From positions 1-64,000 of the forward strand of contig WEDG01007434.1 of assembly GCA_017591395.1 (NCBI GenBank): 64,000 nucleotides of DNA, written 5' to 3'. The stretch comes from Schistocephalus solidus. Taxonomy: Eukaryota > Platyhelminthes > Cestoda > Diphyllobothriidea > Diphyllobothriidae. This document shows positions 10,967-22,439 of the stretch, piece by piece (position 1 is the first letter of the stretch; each line of letters starts with the position of its first letter). Both the position numbers and the translations under genes were made by a program. A model generated the notes under the pieces. It searched no databases. It had not been told where the DNA came from and saw only the letters and a program-made list of their open reading frames with translations.

Positions 10967-11225
10967 CTTGTAGTCTGAAATCAGATAAAATGAGTAATCT
11001 ACATTCTTCAACTGCCACGTTTGCAGCACTGTGTTCATTATAATATGTGACTTTTCATCACATATTATGTGCAAATGTAATTTTTGCACTTCCACAATCT
11101 TCCTTTTTGATTTCCATTTGCTCATTATGCTCTTTAATGCCCGGGCTGCTGCACGACATTGCTCAACACCAAAAACAAGTTGTGACAATATGAATGACCC
11201 CTTTTCTTCCGACCTCTTCTGCTTT
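10967..11225 (-). CDS. LARGE-like glycosyltransferase, N-terminal GT8 exon (exon B), 1-base frameshift
   Basis: The acceptor is CAAAAATTTTCAG and the donor is TACAAG followed by gtatgt. The first part reads GVIHIVTTC, matching the IHVAIVCAG start of the LARGE GT8 domain. The second part, in the next frame, reads QCRAAARALKSIM, LHLHIICDEKSHII and VLQTWQLKNVDYSFYLI, matching the VKSVLF, HFHLIADS and FQTW blocks. The two frames are joined if one base is removed from the run of five A (plus strand) at 11,171-11,175. With that base removed the exon is 258 bases, exactly 86 codons and phase 0 at both ends, in agreement with exon C. So the frameshift is either a sequencing error in a homopolymer or a true lesion. 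Confidence 0.75.
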
Positions 11226-12513
11226 CTGAAAATTTTTGAACCTTATAGAGGAAACAAATTGTTTGTTGTGAAAAGTGCAAAGGTATTGATAACATATATA
11301 AAGGTTAACGAGAAATCGCCAAATTGTTGAGCTTTCCAACGCAAATGTATGGTTCGTCGCGTGGCATTAATCTGCCAGCACATAGCCCAGTCAGCAAGGG
11401 GAATGTGGGGATCAAGTTCCCTCAGTGCGAGATAACTGAAGAGTCAGCATGAATCTCCTTGCATATACTTTAATGGTCGAAGGAGTAAAAAATGAGAATT
11501 CCTGGAAATTTTTTTCCTCTTAAGCGTACATCATAGGCTCTAAGAGGTCGCTAGGTGACGCATAGCCCTCTAGACATTAACACACGTCTGGAGCCCTATC
11601 TGCTCATCGTTAGAAGTATTGTATAGGCAATATAAGGCGTATATGCATGTTTTTACTGATCAATTGACGCAAGCGAACGTAACGATAGACTATCTCCTGG
11701 ATAACATTGTATCTTAAGCCTAGGTAAGCGGGCCTCGAATGATCTGATAAAATATACAGCTTTGTTCAACTGTGTGATTTTGCGGTGATTTGCCTGACAA
11801 TTGTGTCGCTTGACATGCTGCTGCGATTTCACAACCTAATCTAACGCCATTTTGATAACTTTTACGAGTGTTTGCTTATTTATGTGTTTTATTATTTGTT
11901 TAAAGATACTTCAGAAGCAACTATGGACAATAAGTAAAAGGTATATTTTTAGAAACCTGGGTGCCTTTTTAACTCGTTGTGTAACCTTGTTCCTCGATGT
12001 TAAGTAAAAATAAAATGCAAGTAACTCGCAAGTAACCTTAGCACCGGCTTTAAGCGTATATTAACTGCAAAGAGGGCATATTATAGCGCCCAGAAAATAC
12101 AAGCGGATCGTTCGGTTATCTCTGCGTCATCAGTGATTCTCTGTTAACTGGAAATACTGGAAATGAGCCCAGAAGTTATTAAGAGGATCTAGTCAATGCC
12201 TTTGGCTTATCCTTGCTAAGATAAATCACCCCGGTTTCGAAAATTCTTTCGTAGTTTGCGTCATGTTAGGTCTGGAAAGCCCGAGCCGATGAATAAGAGT
12301 TTTGAGGACTAAATAAAGATATTGAACGTCAGCTTGTCTAGTGGCCTGCAAACCCCAATTAAAGGGATGCATTTAGGGTAGAATTTAGCTATTTTCATCT
12401 GAGCAGGCCTTAACTTGCATCTTTCAAGCAAAGGAAAGCCCGAAACGGATACTGCAAATTCGATCATAAATTGTTCCATTTATGCAAACGTTTTAATCAC
12501 CTTACAATTCTAC
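11226..12513. other. No gene recognised; probable 5' intron of the LARGE-like gene
   Basis: AT-rich non-coding DNA upstream of exon B on the minus strand. Nothing else is recognised. Confidence 0.4.
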
Positions 12514-12637
12514 CTTGTAATAAAACATCAAATAATGTAAATTCACGCAGAATCAAGGCAACATGTTTTGATTTTTCAGGTATAAAAGGCAATAACCATA
12601 GCGTAAAAAGAAGCAGACCATATTGAAAAATTTCCAT
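12514..12637 (-). CDS. Possible first exon with a signal anchor
   Basis: On the minus strand an ATG at 12,635-12,637 opens MEIFQYGLLLFTLWLLPF, a short hydrophobic stretch that could be the membrane anchor of a type II Golgi protein. The frame runs to a donor-like ACAAG followed by gtagaa. The phase (one extra G) would fit exon B only if the acceptor 7 bases inside exon B (AAAGCAG) were used. There is no sequence similarity to support it, so this is a guess from position, hydrophobicity and splice signal. Confidence 0.25.
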
Positions 12638-12895
12638 AATAAAAGGGAGTAAACATACTTTAGCTGTTGTCTTCATTACCGAATGCCGTAATATTGAGTA
12701 AAAATAGAATAACACAATCAGTGCGAAAGCAATGCATATTATTCTTTTGACTGCACTAAAAATATAGAAAGGCCAATTTTTTAATGCCAGTTTAAGATTT
12801 ACAAATACTAGATTGAAAAAAAACTTTGAATCCCCTTCAGAAAAAGCAAAACAGATGAATAAAAATATCCATTTAAAATATATTCATGATATTTA

Positions 12896-13140
12896 GGCTG
12901 ATCGTGGCTCAATGGTTTGAGAGTTGGACTTCTTATTAACGGATCGTGTGTTCGATTCTCGGGTGGTGAACCGCTGACTGACGATTGCTTATAATCCAGA
13001 AATGGCCATTTCATTCTTTCAGTCTTTTTTTCTACTAGCTGCTGTGTGGCTGCTGACGAGGTTTATGAGTTAGCATCAGGGTGGAGCGGAACGAGTGAGT
13101 TCCATTAGCGATCGGTGAGCGTTCATCGACTAATTAAGTC
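12896..13140 (+). repeat. tRNA-derived SINE
   Basis: An A box GTGGCTCAATGG (12,904-12,915) and a B box TGTTCGATTCTC (12,949-12,960) are spaced as in a tRNA gene. The GGGTGGTG after the B box completes a degenerate tRNA-like head. Then follow a GACGATTGCTTATAATCC..GGCCATTTC block and an unrelated body. The head cannot fold as a functional tRNA. The minus strand gives a typical SINE-derived false peptide (RTHDPLIRSPTLKPLSHD). The right end is approximate. Confidence 0.75.
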
Positions 13141-13189
13141 CAATATTCCCGATCATAACCACAAAGAGAACGAGCCCGAGGCGATATTG

Positions 13190-13312
13190 TTAGAACTTTG
13201 AACTTCCGATCAACAGGCCACTAGTTGGATCTTCGGGTGGTGCACCACCTCGAGTTTGTTAGGACCGACTGAAGACGGCTTATAGGCCACTTTTGGCCAT
13301 TTCAAATTATAT
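13190..13312 (+). repeat. Second, 5'-truncated SINE copy
   Basis: GGATCTTCGGGTGGTGCACCACC is the B-box end of the same SINE, followed by GACGGCTTATAGGCCAC and TTGGCCATTTC. It lies about 50 bases after the first copy in the same orientation, so the pair may be a dimer or two close insertions. No A box is visible. Confidence 0.6.
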
Positions 13313-14901
13313 TCATTAAGACCAATTCTAATTTCATTGCATCTTAGAATAATGTTGCTATTCCGCATACCACAAGAGAGTATTCTATTAAATGAATGGT
13401 TTGGTATTTGGATGTGGCTTTACAAAGGTCGAAATTATTTTTGCGGTGTACGGAAGGCAGTATAGTCTGGACCGTAAGATTTAATTGTTCAACAGTGCTT
13501 TGCAAATCGAAAAGCGGATTCATTGTTACCAACCGAATGTTTTAAATCAGCTGAGAAATATAAATTACATTAAGAAAAATCAATTTTTTTCAGTTTGCGT
13601 TAATTTTTCGAACGTGGTACTGCAATCGCATAGCATTTATCAAATTAAAATAGGGTTAACTTAACTGGGGTTAAATGTAATGACAAAAAACTTGCATTTT
13701 GTTCATTATTTCTCAAATAAATCCATGAATAGAAGTGTCTTTTACAGAATGAAAAGTGCAACTTACTGTTAGGATGGCCCCATTTGCCCCCCGCGTCCTA
13801 GCGGTGGTGTCGTATCATATCACATTATAATGTGTATTAAGCAAAACATTTTTCTGCTTCAGAATGCTATGTTACTTTATGAATTTCCAAATTTTCGATT
13901 TCCAAAACTAGCACGAGCACATAGTTTATTACTCACGTGATCCGCCTACATAGAGTTTAAATGGACAGTGGCAATAAATGTAATTATCGAATTTTAGCAA
14001 AACTTGCATTTTTTGCCATTGTAGTCGCAAGAGACAAAATTTCACACCCTTTTCCTTTAAACCTTAACTTTTCACCTGCACATTTAGTACCATGTGTGCT
14101 ATGGTGTGTAAATGGACATTATTTTCTACGATAGTGCACACCACATTATAATATGGTTAAAAGAAGACGTTCTTTATTCAATAGAATTATGAAACCGTAC
14201 GTAGTTTACAAATTATAACAAAAACCATGATGAAGTAGAAATCGAAGTTCTTGAAAAATCGAAACAGCATTAAACAAACTTACAATTTCATATCACGGCA
14301 ACACCGTTTTTGCCTTTGGATGAGAATGAGTTTCCACGAAAATAGAACTTTTATAAATGGCGCCTGAGTGCGTAAAATAATTGATTGAAGTCAACAAACA
14401 GGTATAAACGAGGTCCACTCTAAGGCCGAATTTACCGTTACAGAATGTGCACCAAAGGCAAACGTTTTCGAAATTATTTTTAAAAAATGTTAACTTATGA
14501 TCACTCTTTGATTCTGGCTGTTTCTTTACTCTGAAAATCAGTCCAATAAACATCTACAATGAAGTATTCTGCCATATTTATTTGGAGATAAAAAGTCAAA
14601 TTCTTTAACTGTGCAATAAGAACTGTGCACACTCATAAATCTTACTCTTATTAGAGCCTTTTCAATAGACTATGTGTATCTAACGACATAAAATAAAATC
14701 AAGGCGCTCCTAATAGTTCGGTCAAAAATGGCAAATGTTTTGATCTCGTCAATTGAGCAGAAATCGTTTATTGAAGATTTATCCATGAATTTCGTCCATA
14801 TTTACATTTAATTATTTTTAAAACTGCGTGGCATTTTATTCGTTTGCATTGCAGTTGTAGAATAGAGATCAATCATACTTTTAGTTTATGAGGGTTGACA
14901 A
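13313..14901. other. No gene recognised
   Basis: AT-rich DNA without a supported coding region. An open frame on the minus strand at 14,293-14,553 has no recognisable similarity and I do not call it. Confidence 0.4.
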
Positions 14902-15917
14902 ACTGATATACGTAAACGACTGCCTGGATTGTCTGACATGCGTGAAGGTAATGTTCGCTGACGATTTGAAGTTATGGAACTCGGTTGAAAAGCCGGAGGA
15001 TGCGCAGAAATTACAACCAAAACTTAAATCCCTTGCAACATGGTGTGATGAGTGGCTGCTGAACCTTAATCTTAACAAATGCCAAATAATCCGACTGCGG
15101 TCTAGTTCCAGAAGGATGATTAGGTTTTAATATCAGTACTTCATTAGTGATCACCAACTCCAGGAGGTAAATATTCTAAAGGACTTGGGTATATGGATAA
15201 CACCAACTCTCAAACCATCGTCGCACTGTGCGAATATCGCAAAGAAAGCTATGTGTATCTTCGGCGCAATCAGGAGGTCCTTCGTTAATTTTGGTGGAGA
15301 GCTGTTTGGGCGCGTGTTTGGAATATTTAACCAACCGGTGTTGGAATATTGCGTTCAGGCGTGGCGCCCTTGGACGAAACATGACTACGCTCTGCTGGAG
15401 AAAGTTCAACGGAGGGCAACGAATCTAGTCAGCGGATTGGAATGCCTACCCTATGAGGGCCACCTAGAAAGACTTAAAATATTTCCTCTCTCTTAAAGGC
15501 AATACAGAGGGGATATGATCTTAGTCTTCAAACTGGTCCGAGGAGTTGATTGTGCTCTTCAGATGGCCAACATTTTTGAATTGGCAAACATGACAAGTCT
15601 CCGGGGTCACCAATACAAACTGAAAAGAAATCACGCCAAACTTGAAGTGCGGGCCAACTTCTTTTCCCAACGGGTGATTGACGAATGGAACAAACTGCCA
15701 GCCTCAGTTGTTCAGTCTGAAAACGGTGAAATGTTCAAAAGAAGACTTGATGCATTTTTACTTGATGAACATATATTTAGTCGACCGCAATGATCGATAT
15801 ACTAAAACGACTATTGCCATGTAACATTTGCTTGTTTTGCTAGCGTCTATCTGTAAATAGGGTTTTCATAGGCTCTGCCTATCTCCCTTATATATACTGA
15901 ATTATACTGAATTAAAC
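14902..15917 (+). pseudogene. Family IV non-LTR retrotransposon, 5'-truncated (RT C-terminal part)
   Basis: The copy begins abruptly at CTGATATACGTAAACGACTG, inside the RT domain, so it is 5'-truncated in the usual manner of target-primed insertion. It retains the RT catalytic FADD box (VMFADDLKLW), then WLLNLNLNKCQIIRL, DLGIWITPTLKPS and the CR1-like C-terminal region (VLEYCVQAWRPW, LLEKVQRRATNLVSGL, RLKIFPLS, YRGDMILVFKLVRG). Several frameshifts and an in-frame stop after FPLS make it dead. The 3' end lies near 15,917 after a TATATACTGAATTATACTGAATTAAAC tail-like repeat of short ACTGAAT units. No U-rich hairpin of the Family I-III type is present. Confidence 0.85.
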
Positions 15918-17621
15918 TTCTAGAAAGTTTCGGGTACACGATAGAACGTGTGCTATTATGTGAAACTTTTAAACATTTATCAATCCAGCTACTTGAACTC
16001 TTCTTTTAAGAACACAAAACAAGTTTCATTTTATTTTTTATTTATCAATATATTCGAAGTCAGCGGCATTGTGCCGTTGCCTGCGGCTTATTCTCTATGT
16101 ATTTCACGCTCAGTCGTACAGGTGCCTCGCTTATCTTGAAACAATTCTGTCTTGTGACAAGTTTTGTGTTGTGGTAACGGATTTCTAAGGTCACAATAAA
16201 TGTGAATATGGCACAGACATAAGATGAATTTCAGTTTAGTCAAGTCAGATGTCATTCGACAGGAATCGTTATTACACCTAATCCAAGGTATGTTTAGGTC
16301 CATAATCGGACTTTCGTTTTGCTGACAATTTCCCATGCCAATGAAAGTGTGACTTCGTGGAAGTCTCTCAGGAAAAAAATAAATATCGCACAAGCCACCA
16401 TGTTTTTTATAAAAATTCTTATCTGTTTTATACATTTTTCTATGGAAAAAACATTTTGTTAGATTTTTTGGAGTAAGAAGGTCGTCTCTATTGTCACTTA
16501 CTGTCTGTTTTTAGAAAATGACTTTTTTAAAATCCATTATTTAGGCCCTGTTATCTAATTGATAAACTGTGATTTAAGTTAATTGAACGGAAAATGGCTT
16601 GTGACTTCTGGTGGCCAACTCAACCTCTCCCTGCTTGCCTCCTGGCGCTTGCCAACTAAAATTGTGGACGACAGGTCATCTGCAATTTGAATTATGGAAA
16701 GTTTAATATGAATTCGGAAAATGTATAGGGCTGATCGTGCATCAAAATCATTTGTTGAAAAGAAAGGTTATTTAAATTCATACATTGTCATCTCCTTAAC
16801 AGTCAACCCACGCACCTTTTTTGAAAACCATCACTGAAATGTTCATGCCAACTGCAATAATAAACGGCCTGTTCACATCAAAGAGCCGATTGTACTGAGT
16901 GAACTTTCTGCGTACGGTTGTTTTCTGATACCTTAAATATAACAGTATGTCACTTATGTGGCGTAGATCTTTGAACTTTCTATTTGCTGCATGCAAATCC
17001 GAAGAAGTAGGAAATATGTATTGAGATCACAATACAAGTAGAAGCACTCATATGTCCATATTAGTAAACTTATTTTATAAGGTTATTTTTTTCCTAGTGC
17101 GTTTGTTGATGAACATTGGACCTCGAAAGGCGATGTTTGTGTGCCATCATAGACCGTTTGCGGATAAATACTTTCTCATAGCCAATTGTCCTTGGGCACA
17201 GTTAGTTCGAAAGGGTGTCCCTGTAATTTGAAAGTAGTCTTACAGCGGAAGTTGTGGCTAAAACATGCGAATTACGAAAAGACTGTATCGGGTCCCTGTA
17301 GAATTACCTAGGAATTAGAGGATGGACATTATTGCGACTTATACTCATCGCATATAGCGTTGTTCCTTTACTTCTGACTAATTTGTTGTTAAATATTTTA
17401 AACCCTGATATTGTACAATCGCTCAAAATCCTCAAATCCAAGATAAGTTTAAGTTTTTTAGTATTTTAATATATTGAGATATTTATCGCTCAAATATCAT
17501 CTCAATTTATAAGAAGTGTGCTTCTGTGCCCTACCTCGCAAGTTGTTGTATCAAACCGTCTTAACCCTCACATATTCATATGCCAGAAATATGACTGACG
17601 CAAAATTAACCAGACCAAAGA
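15918..17621. other. No gene recognised
   Basis: No supported coding region or repeat. The minus-strand open frame at 16,088-16,435 has no recognisable similarity. Confidence 0.4.
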
Positions 17622-20071
17622 TTAACGTTTATAATCCTCCCCATTATTCTGGCAATAAAAGCGAGCTCTGTAAATCATTTGAAAAATTTGCGCAGACTCA
17701 ATCTGATGTCAAAATGATTGTAGGAAACTTTAGTCTGCCAGACGCTGACTGGCAAGCAAAATCCTCTTCACCAAAACTTTAGAAATTGGTCGATGCTATT
17801 TATTTCTCAAAAATTTTCAAACTTGTTAGTTCAGTGACTAGAAATGACAGCATTTTAGATTTAATTTTTACCAATGACGTCCACTCTCAATGAATATCCA
17901 TCCTGATCTATTCACAAGTGATCACGCAGTAATATACTATTGTTTTCCAGTCTCCCTCTCTACAAAGCCTGAAGTTAAATGCAATAACCTCGAATTTGCT
18001 AACACAAACCATGAATTAATAAATAATTTCATAAACACTCGAGAATGGCATAGCATATTTTCAATCAGCTATCCAAAATTTTGCCATGACATATTTCAGA
18101 GCCTTATAGAAAACCTCTGGGCTTTTATCCCACTTAAGATTTCAACTTCGAATACAGCCTCTTTTACTGTTCCACATTTTCTTCTTAACAGACTGAAAGA
18201 ATAACGAAGGCAACTCAATGATCCCTCTAAAAGCTCTTCGTCAGTTCACTTAAGGATTGCATACATATTTGAATAAGCATTGAAAATTAGCCTCACGCGA
18301 GATATGTATAGGGAATCTCAGGCACCGAGTAATGCAAATTCATCGAAATCTGTTGCTCAAGTCTTCCATGTTCTGTCGTCGGCTAAGAGTCTGAATGTAA
18401 CTCTCACTTTACTTGAATTTAACTACAATTTCGTAACACAGGATTTCGGCAAAGCAGAATTGTTAAATTCATTTTTGGTCAACCACTTTACCATTGAAAC
18501 TAGCCTCACTCCCTCAATACTGCTGCCTTCAAATTCAGATTCAAATCTGCCATCAATTAATTTCTCGTCTTCACGTATTCAGAAAGAAATAGCTCACTTC
18601 AAAATTCACATTCGGTTGGAACTGATGACATTTCAAACTCATTTATTAAACAAGTAAGAGATTTTGCATGTTTACTGAGCAAATTATTCTCAGTATTTCT
18701 TGAAAATGATTTCTTCCCCGATTATTGAAAAAAAACTTCTATTATAATTCCAGTTTTAAAATCTTCTTTTCGCTCTCAGACTCATCGCTTTCACAGTGTT
18801 TATGAAGCTCCCTTTCTTGCTTAAATCTTTAAAAACTAATTGCGAAAGAAAATAAGGGATTTTTGCATAAGTAATCGAATTCTCAACTCCTCCCAAAATG
18901 GCTTTCTACCTGACCACTCTTATGAAACCTGTTATATGTCTTTTCGTAATCTACTCACCTCCCTTTATAATTATGATCTATCTGTAGTAGTTATCTATTT
19001 TAAACTTTGTGAGGCATTCGATAAATTGCCTCATAGACGACTTCTAGCTGAGCTATAGGCTATAGGATTTCGTAATCGCCTTACTGTCTTTATTAGATCA
19101 TGCCTATCTGATCTTAAGCAATAGTTTTTAGTTGGTTTTTCATACACATGTGCAACCCAAAATGTGAGTAGTGTCCTTCAAGGTACCCTGTTAGGCCCTT
19201 TATTGTTCTTGATTTGCATAAATAATATTTCATGGATAGTTAAACATTCTCAATCTTATATTTATGCTGATGACCTCAAATGCGTGTATTCCTTCTCCAA
19301 CTCTGCGGCCGAACGATGCATAGAACAAATTCATCTGAAGTTAGATGCTCTTTCGGCATGGTGCTCCACATGATGAATGGAGTTCTCATATTCTTAGTGT
19401 CACGACATGTGTTTTGGACCAGCAAGGCTGCCGCACCCTGTTATTTAAATGTTGCTCTATGACTGAATGTTCGTATATCGAGAACTAGGGCTTAAGCTAC
19501 ACCAATAAATTACATAATTCACCTCATTTTAAAAGAATGACGACCACAGCTGCTCCGATTTTCGGCTTTATTTCTTATAATTTCTACCGTCCTGAAATCA
19601 AATTAAAACTTCATCGTATGTTTGTGCTTCCAATTCTTGAATTTTGCTGTCCTTTATTCGGTTAAATGAATGAATCTAGCCGTTTAAAAATTGAAAATAC
19701 CCAAAGACATTTCAAAAAACTCCTTTATGCGAATCTCTCAAATACTTCCTATTCAACTAGATGCCAGCTGACGAATCTTATCTTAATAAAATCTCAAATA
19801 TCCCCAGGTTTCCTGTCATTACTTCCATTAGTCTTCTTTATAACCTAGGACATTCAGCACTTTTTATACCTCCTCCTGCATCCTCCACATCTAAACGCTC
19901 TCTATTCTTCGATTCTAGGTATAACTATCTTTGGAATAGCTTTCCATTTGAAATTAAGTCCTAACTAGTCTATCTGCATTCAAGCAAAGACTGCACATTT
20001 AGCTTAACATTGATTCTATTAACCTTTAATATTCCTCATATTTTACAAGCAGCTTTCTCTATGACTCTGAG
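17622..20071 (+). pseudogene. Family I non-LTR copy, left part (split by a Family II insertion)
   Basis: A 5'-truncated Family I element. It starts within the endonuclease domain (NVYNPPHYSGNKSEL, MIVGNFSLPDADWQA), continues through the linker (FTSDHAVIYYCF, SSKSVAQVFHVLSSAK) and the RT (SQNGFLPDHSYETCYMSF, LLGPLLFLICIN, YIYADDLKCVYSF) and breaks off near 20,071 in the 3' UTR sequence ATGACTCTGAG. The 3' UTR resumes at about 24,628, so the two parts are one element split by a later insertion. The YADD box survives, but there are many stops and frameshifts, including an active-site-neighbour change (GDFN is GNFS in the endonuclease). Confidence 0.85.
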
Positions 20072-20115
20072 AATAATAATATTAACTGTATTAAATGCCG
20101 GTTTACAGGCATTAT

Positions 20116-20190
20116 CAGTGAAAGACACTCCTGAATATATATCTTTTTTAGCATTTTTCGTATCTTTATTTTATTTAGTAGAAAAAGCTG
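20116..20190 (-). other. U-rich internal-loop hairpin (ENE-like), copy I, decayed
   Basis: Read on the minus strand: GCAGC, TTTTT, CTACT on the 5' side and TATTCAGGAG, TGTCTTT, CACTG on the 3' side. It is a decayed version of the Family II hairpin at 57,358-57,436, at the same place before the (ATT)n tail. The 5' half of the inner stem is mostly lost. Confidence 0.5.
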
Positions 20191-20212
20191 CTGCCCATGA
20201 AATGATAGCAGT

Positions 20213-20566
20213 TCAGATCGAGGGAGGGCTAACACGGGTGGTTGCTTGCTGTCTGCCGAATAGGTCACCAGGTGTAAGCTGCAGAAAAGTTGCCATAGCC
20301 CCCAAGTTAAGACCTGCGATCGGACTCAGATGCCGCGCAGTCCGTCGAACCGGAAAAGAGATCCTACCGTGTCGGCACTCAGAATTCTTCGAAGCCAGTC
20401 TGAATGCAAAAAAACTAGTAAACGTTCTCTTAAACAAAATGAACTTCGCAGGAATTTTTATATTCTGAGGTAGTTTATTCCGTCTGGCTGTGTTGTTTAC
20501 CGAAAAGAACCGATGATACTCAACTGTGCGAGCTAATAGAAGAAATAAAAGACTTTGCGATGGCAA
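20213..20566 (-). pseudogene. Family II ORF2 C-terminal region
   Basis: This encodes LLLARTVEYHRFFSVNN and KLPQNIKI, aligning with FLFLPLARTVKYLRF and NKLPHNIKV in the Family II copies at 46 and 57 kb. It is the C-terminal tail of the RT polyprotein of CR1-like elements. The reading frame is open for 117 codons but continues past the normal end because of decay, so the last 50 residues are not real protein sequence. Confidence 0.7.
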
Positions 20567-21187
20567 CTGGGCCGAGGGTGGTCAAGCTGCCTCAAAGTCG
20601 CAAAGGGATTAAATGAACGACTTTTCACATGCTTAAACAGTAGAAAGAGTCCTTTCTAAAGTTGGCGAAACCATAATGGATTAATGTTTATAAACCTACA
20701 GCGTTCTTAATACGTCAGATTACGGTGCTCTGACGATAAAACTCCTTTTGCAAAGAAGTGCTGGACCGATTCTTTTTTCTTCCGTTCACCAGTGCGCAGA
20801 AGGCTTAATAGAAACTAGCCGTATTCCAGGCCAGGCCTAGCGTACATTATTTGAAGGCAGAATCTAATCTCAATAGATTTAAAGTTTCAGAGGATAAACC
20901 TGGTAGTTCTGCCTGATTGCGAGACAGTCAGGGCGCAATGCTCTGAAAGATTAAGACCGTTGGAATATGATATGCCCAGATCCTTAACAATGCCGGGCAC
21001 ATCTATGCTTATTTTAGGATGAAAGTCATTGCCAACAACCAGAAGGGAGCATTTGCACAAAGAAATGGAAAGACGTCATGTGCAGCACCACGGGGAAAAG
21101 GCCTAAAAATATTTTTATAATAGTTAAAATGCGGTGTCGCGATCTGCCTGATTGTATCGATAGGCTACTTTTAATTTTTGGCATACA

Positions 21188-21649
21188 TTAAGATCCTACA
21201 ATATCGAAATAAACCTGGTGTATCATTTGACAAAAAGACAAAATCAGCGGGCCAAGCACACTTCCCTGAATATCTACTTTCCACACACGTGCAGGATCGG
21301 AGATAACATTGTAGATCTTAACATGTTGTTTGCGAGAGTTCAGGTAATAAGATTTCATATTCAGAATTAAACCACATATACCGAAATGTGATAGTTTCAG
21401 GAGAAGAAGGGCATGGCCAGCGCGACCAAAGGCTTGATTAAAGTCAAAATAGAATATATAAAGTGCATAACCATTGTCCCTGTATTGTAGAACGTGATGA
21501 AAAAAAGATAACTGACAGGAATCACAAGACCTTGTTTTGAGAAACCCATGCTGGGCCACACTCAGTAGGTTATTCTCGGTTAATTTATACATCATCTTAT
21601 CTTTGATCAAAGTCTCCAAGATTTTCGAAGCTGCGGAATGTGTGTTCAT
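21188..21649 (-). pseudogene. Family II reverse transcriptase domain (partial)
   Basis: The frame encodes ASKILETLIKDKMMYKL, NNLLSVAQHGFLKTRSCDSC and YALYIFYFDFNQAFGRAGH, which are RT blocks 2a to A, then QGSVLGPLILSF (block B). The block-A aspartate (FDFNQAF) is present. The YADD box that should follow is broken by frameshifts. Role in an active element would be target-primed reverse transcription. Confidence 0.8.
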
Positions 21650-22439
21650 TGGCCAAACGTCGTCAAATTACGTACATTGGCCTTGTTTCGGGATAGATAG
21701 AGTGTGCGATTGCTTCCACACACTGGGAAAGGTATCACTTTGCAGAGCTAGATTAAATATCTTTCAAAGATGGGACGGGAAAATATCATCAGCATCCCCC
21801 TTTATAATACTTTTTGGTACGCCATCTGGTCACGGACTATAATGAAAACGGCGAACGGCTACGTTTACGTCCCAAGAGGTTAAAATTCATGGTTAAAAGG
21901 CCAGCACCGGTCCAACCCCAGATGGTCGGAAGGGGAGCGGCCGAATTTTCAATAAATGTTCTGGACAAAAAAACGTTGAAATTATCGGCCGTCAGTTTGT
22001 CATCGACTACAAGATTGCCAACGGAGTTCATTAGGACAAGATGCCATGTTTAAACGTTGGGTTCTTATTGCGCATTAAAAAGGTTTCGCGATATTGAACG
22101 AACGGTTTTCGACATATTGACCTCATCGGCTAGCCGCTTATCTTAGAATAGACTCTAAGCCTGCTCAGAAATACTTCGAATAAAGGGCAGAACAGAAATA
22201 TCGTTTTGCAAATGGAATGGATGAGAGATTGTTTGCAATCCACGGCAAAAAGATAAAGGGAGATAAACCTCATCAGTGACATTAATTACTTTCTTACGGG
22301 GAAAAAACGAGAAATAATTAGATCCGAAACTACGTACAGCATCCTGGTACATGTGTTTACATCCTGGCCTAGAATCAAATCAGACCATTTGTGGGACTTA
22401 AGATGTATCGATAATTCTGTCGAAAGAGCTCATCGGAAA

